Positions 13,258 to 15,340 of a stretch of 15,340 nt of DNA are shown here, one piece after another (position 1 is the first letter of the stretch; each line of letters starts with the position of its first letter). The notes below the pieces were generated by a model. The model was given only the letters and a program-made list of their open reading frames with translations, was not told the DNA's origin and did not search any database. The position numbers and the translations under genes are program-made. Origin of the DNA: Bacillota bacterium (GTDB taxonomy: Bacteria; Bacillota; Clostridia; Oscillospirales; Acutalibacteraceae); NCBI GenBank assembly GCA_023460155.1, contig JAEWRF010000129.1:1-15340 (forward strand), in the 5' to 3' direction.

Positions 13258-13340
13258 ATTCTGTAAAAGTCTTCCAAAAAACTCTTTTTGTTATTGGATA
13301 ATATTTTTATGAAATTATATTGAAAAAAGTCTTTTTTCGT
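13258..13340 (+). repeat. Second unit of the tandem duplication
   Basis: Begins with the same ATTCTGTAA and ends with the same 22 bases (13319-13340). Blocks at both ends keep an 83-base offset from unit one, except for one base gained near 13267. It supplies the -35 of the spoVS promoter. Confidence 0.75.
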
Positions 13341-13348
13341 TTTATGAT
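13320..13348 (+). promoter_or_regulatory. Candidate promoter of spoVS
   Basis: TTGAAA (13320-13325), 17 bases, then TATGAT (13343-13348). The -35 lies in the repeated 22-bp segment. The same TTGAAA in unit one (13237-13242) faces a much poorer TCTGTA. B. subtilis spoVS is known to use sigma-H; I see no convincing sigma-H match here. Confidence 0.5.
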
Positions 13349-13377
13349 GATACTATTAAAAATTTGGAGGATAGCCT

Positions 13378-13638
13378 ATGGAAATTCTAAAAGTATCATC
13401 TAAATCAGCACCAAATTCCGTCGCAGGAGCAGTCGCTGGAGTTATTCGGGAAACCGGTTCCGTAGAATTGCAGGCCGTTGGCGCCGGCGCTACCAATCAG
13501 GCAGTTAAAGCCATAGCTATCGCACGCGGCTATCTCGCACCCTCCGGAATTGACGCAATCTGCACTCCGGCTTTCGCCAGTGTCACCATCGACGGAGAAG
13601 AACGCACCGCCATCAAGCTGATCGTAGAACCACGCTGA
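13378..13638 (+). CDS. spoVS: Stage V sporulation protein S
   Basis: An 86-residue SpoVS, the normal length for the family, opening MEILKVSSKSAPNSVAGAVA and containing GAGATNQAVKAIAIARGYL. SpoVS is a small Alba-like protein needed for progression of sporulation in Bacillus and probably a nucleic acid binder. The ATG has TTGGAGG about seven bases upstream. It follows ymdB, as in many Firmicutes, but is separated from it by a tandem duplication containing its promoter, and it ends at a strong hairpin. Its presence supports a spore-forming host, although relatives exist in non-sporulating bacteria. Confidence 0.95.
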   Translation: MEILKVSSKSAPNSVAGAVAGVIRETGSVELQAVGAGATNQAVKAIAIARGYLAPSGIDAICTPAFASVTIDGEERTAIKLIVEPR

Positions 13639-13651
13639 AACCGTTCTCCGG

Positions 13652-13679
13652 ATCCTCACGGCAACGTGAGGATTTTTTT
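13652..13679 (+). terminator. Terminator after spoVS
   Basis: A perfect 9-bp stem ATCCTCACG with CGTGAGGAT (13652-13660 with 13665-13673) capped by a GCAA tetraloop, followed by seven T. Confidence 0.92.
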
Positions 13680-13719
13680 GACCCCGGACCCGGCAGAATG
13701 GGAAGGTTTGATTTTGCGA

Positions 13720-13748
13720 TTGAATCGTGGGGAAGGATATGGTATAAT
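13720..13748 (+). promoter_or_regulatory. Promoter of fakA
   Basis: TTGAAT (13720-13725), 17 bases, then TATAAT (13743-13748) with TGG before it. The start point would be near 13755, giving a leader of about 58 nt. Confidence 0.72.
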
Positions 13749-13812
13749 ACTAATCTAAGAATCAGTATAAGCGCGGATTTTCCGCCGTTTATTTTTGAGG
13801 GAGTGCTGACAA

Positions 13813-15340
13813 GTGATTAGTGGGACCGACCTTAAAAACGCCCTGATTTCCGGCGCCAACAATATATTGAAAAACAAAACGGCGGTCGATGACCTGAATA
13901 TCTTCCCGGTTCCGGACGGGGACACGGGGACCAACATGTCCATGACGATGGGCTCCGCCGCCGCGGAGCTGCTGAAAAGCGGCAGCGATTCCGTTGCCGA
14001 GGTTTCAAAAATTGCCGCCGACGCGCTCCTGCGGGGAGCACGCGGCAATTCCGGCGTCATTCTCTCCCTGCTGTTCCGCGGGTTTTCCAAGGGGCTTGCC
14101 GGGCTTGAGACAGCCGGCGGGGCCGATCTGGTCAACGCGTTGGGCATCGGCGTAGAGGCGGCGTACAAGGCCGTGATGAAGCCGACCGAGGGCACGATCC
14201 TTACGGTTTCCCGCGTCGCCTGCGAAAAGGGCCGGGCCGTCATGCAGGATGTTGCCGACGACGTAGTTGGCGTATGGTCCGCGGTCTGCCAGGGCGCGGA
14301 GGAAACCCTCCGCCAGACGCCGGAGCTTCTCCCCGTGCTGAAGCGTGCCGGAGTGGTGGATGCGGGAGGCAAGGGCCTCTGCCTTATCTTCGACGGAATG
14401 ATGAGCGTGTTCCGCGACGGCGTCATCATCGCGAACGATCCCGGCACTGCCGGGGACAAATCGCTGGAAAGCGACTTCTTCCGCAACGCTGCGGCGGAAT
14501 TTGATCAGGAAATCCATTTTACCTACTGCACCGAATTTATCGTCGGCCGGAATCCGGAATGCGAAAAGGATCCTCAGGATCTTCGGGCGTTTCTGGAAAC
14601 GATGGGCGACTGCGTCCTCGTTGTGGACGACGAGGAAATCATCAAGGTTCACGTCCACACGGAGAATCCGGGCAACGCGCTGGAAGCCGGCCTTGCATTT
14701 GGACAGCTTCTGACAGTTAAAATTGAGAATATGAAAGAGCAGCACCGCAAAGCCGCGGAAAGCGAGGCCTCCAAGGAAAAGGCCGTCCCTTTAACGCCCG
14801 CCGATCCGTCTGAAGAGATCGGCTTCGTGGCGGTAGCCGCCGGAAACGGCCTGAAAACGCTCTTTACCGATCTCGGGTGCAGCCACGTCGTAAGCGGCGG
14901 GCAGACCATGAATCCGAGCACCGAGGACCTTCTCGCGGCCGTCATGGCCACGCCGGCCAAAACGGTGATCGTTCTCCCGAACAATAAGAACATTATTCTC
15001 GCTGCGGAGCAGACCATCCCTCTGGTCAAGGACCGGAAGGTGATTGTTCTGCCGACCCGCACGATTCCGCAGGGTCTTTCGGCACTGCTGGCCTATAATC
15101 CGGACCTCTCCACCGAGGCCAACACGGTTTCCATGATGGAGGCGGCATCCGGCGTTACCACCGGCCTCGTGACCTTCGCGGCACGGGATTCGGAATTCGG
15201 CGGTAAAAAGATTCACGAGGGGGATCTTCTCGGCCTCGTCAACGGAAAGCTGGAGATGATCGAGCGGGACCGTGACATCGTTCACACCTGCACCAAGCTT
15301 GCGCGTTCCGTGGCGTCGCGCGGCACCTCCTTCATTACGC
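13813..15340 (+). CDS. fakA: Fatty acid kinase FakA / YloV-like DAK2 protein (3' end beyond window)
   Basis: Open from GTG 13813-13815 to the right edge, 509 codons, against about 550 for the family, so most of it is here. It starts MISGTDLKNALISGANNI and carries the DAK2 nucleotide/metal motif NIFPVPDGDTGTNM (residues 31-44), then RGARGNSGVILS and GVVDAGGKGL. The middle domain follows (about 235-315, with VHVHTENPG) and then the C-terminal degV-like part (VSGGQTMNPS, LPNNKNI). FakA phosphorylates acyl groups bound to a FakB partner, feeding exogenous or recycled fatty acids into phospholipid synthesis. GAGGGAG at 13797-13803 lies nine bases upstream. Its usual upstream neighbour in Firmicutes, the asp23/yloU gene, is absent, and it has its own promoter. 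No fakB is in the window. Confidence 0.93.
   Translation, partial: MISGTDLKNALISGANNILKNKTAVDDLNIFPVPDGDTGTNMSMTMGSAAAELLKSGSDSVAEVSKIAADALLRGARGNSGVILSLLFRGFSKGLAGLETAGGADLVNALGIGVEAAYKAVMKPTEGTILTVSRVACEKGRAVMQDVADDVVGVWSAVCQGAEETLRQTPELLPVLKRAGVVDAGGKGLCLIFDGMMSVFRDGVIIANDPGTAGDKSLESDFFRNAAAEFDQEIHFTYCTEFIVGRNPECEKDPQDLRAFLETMGDCVLVVDDEEIIKVHVHTENPGNALEAGLAFGQLLTVKIENMKEQHRKAAESEASKEKAVPLTPADPSEEIGFVAVAAGNGLKTLFTDLGCSHVVSGGQTMNPSTEDLLAAVMATPAKTVIVLPNNKNIILAAEQTIPLVKDRKVIVLPTRTIPQGLSALLAYNPDLSTEANTVSMMEAASGVTTGLVTFAARDSEFGGKKIHEGDLLGLVNGKLEMIERDRDIVHTCTKLARSVASRGTSFIT

Overview
The window looks like chromosome from a spore-forming clostridium of moderate GC content, most like the Oscillospiraceae/Ruminococcaceae. 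This rests on SpoVS, the rny-ymdB-spoVS gene order, a T-box leader on thrS, a CheC/CheY pair, a DUF4358 protein, sigma-A-type promoters and frequent GTG/TTG starts. The assignment is inferred from gene content; no 16S or other marker is present. I see no phage genes, transposase, CRISPR array or plasmid functions.

Left part (1-2192): the tail of an unidentified gene overlaps (ATGA) a class I glutamine amidotransferase-like C26 peptidase. A perfect hairpin separates it from a convergent zinc-binding lipoprotein gene. That gene has a consensus promoter with an inverted repeat over its start point, as expected of a Zur-type zinc repressor site, but no permease or ATPase beside it. A 34-residue single-pass membrane protein, too short for routine ORF calling, follows with its own extended -10, ribosome binding site and terminator.

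Signalling operon (2211-4311, minus strand): a stand-alone CheY-like receiver, a two-site CheC phosphatase and a PAS-GGDEF diguanylate cyclase overlap one another and are read from one promoter through a leader of about 130 nt that can fold as a three-way junction. The set implies that one short phospho-relay is wired to c-di-GMP output. No flagellar, MCP or CheA gene is in the window.

Middle (4475-7400): an AraC-type regulator is divergent from a MATE exporter. Next comes tRNA-Gly(CCC) with its own promoter, preceded on the plus-strand map by a mosaic of three hairpins and a second copy of the exact 3' end of the tRNA.

Right part (7401-15340): a DUF4358 membrane protein, an AT-rich gene-free stretch, and thrS with a complete T-box leader (ACC specifier). 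Divergent from thrS are rny (RNase Y, TTG start), ymdB and spoVS, followed by the first 509 codons of fakA/yloV. The ymdB-spoVS gap is an 82/83-bp tandem duplication whose second copy supplies the -35 of the best spoVS promoter. RNase Y and YmdB act in RNA turnover and developmental decisions, and SpoVS in sporulation, so this end is a conserved housekeeping/development block.

No wholly new system is evident. The best candidates for second looks are the CheY-CheC-GGDEF operon with its structured leader, the tandemly duplicated spoVS promoter region, the tRNA-Gly 3'-end duplication, and the small membrane protein.
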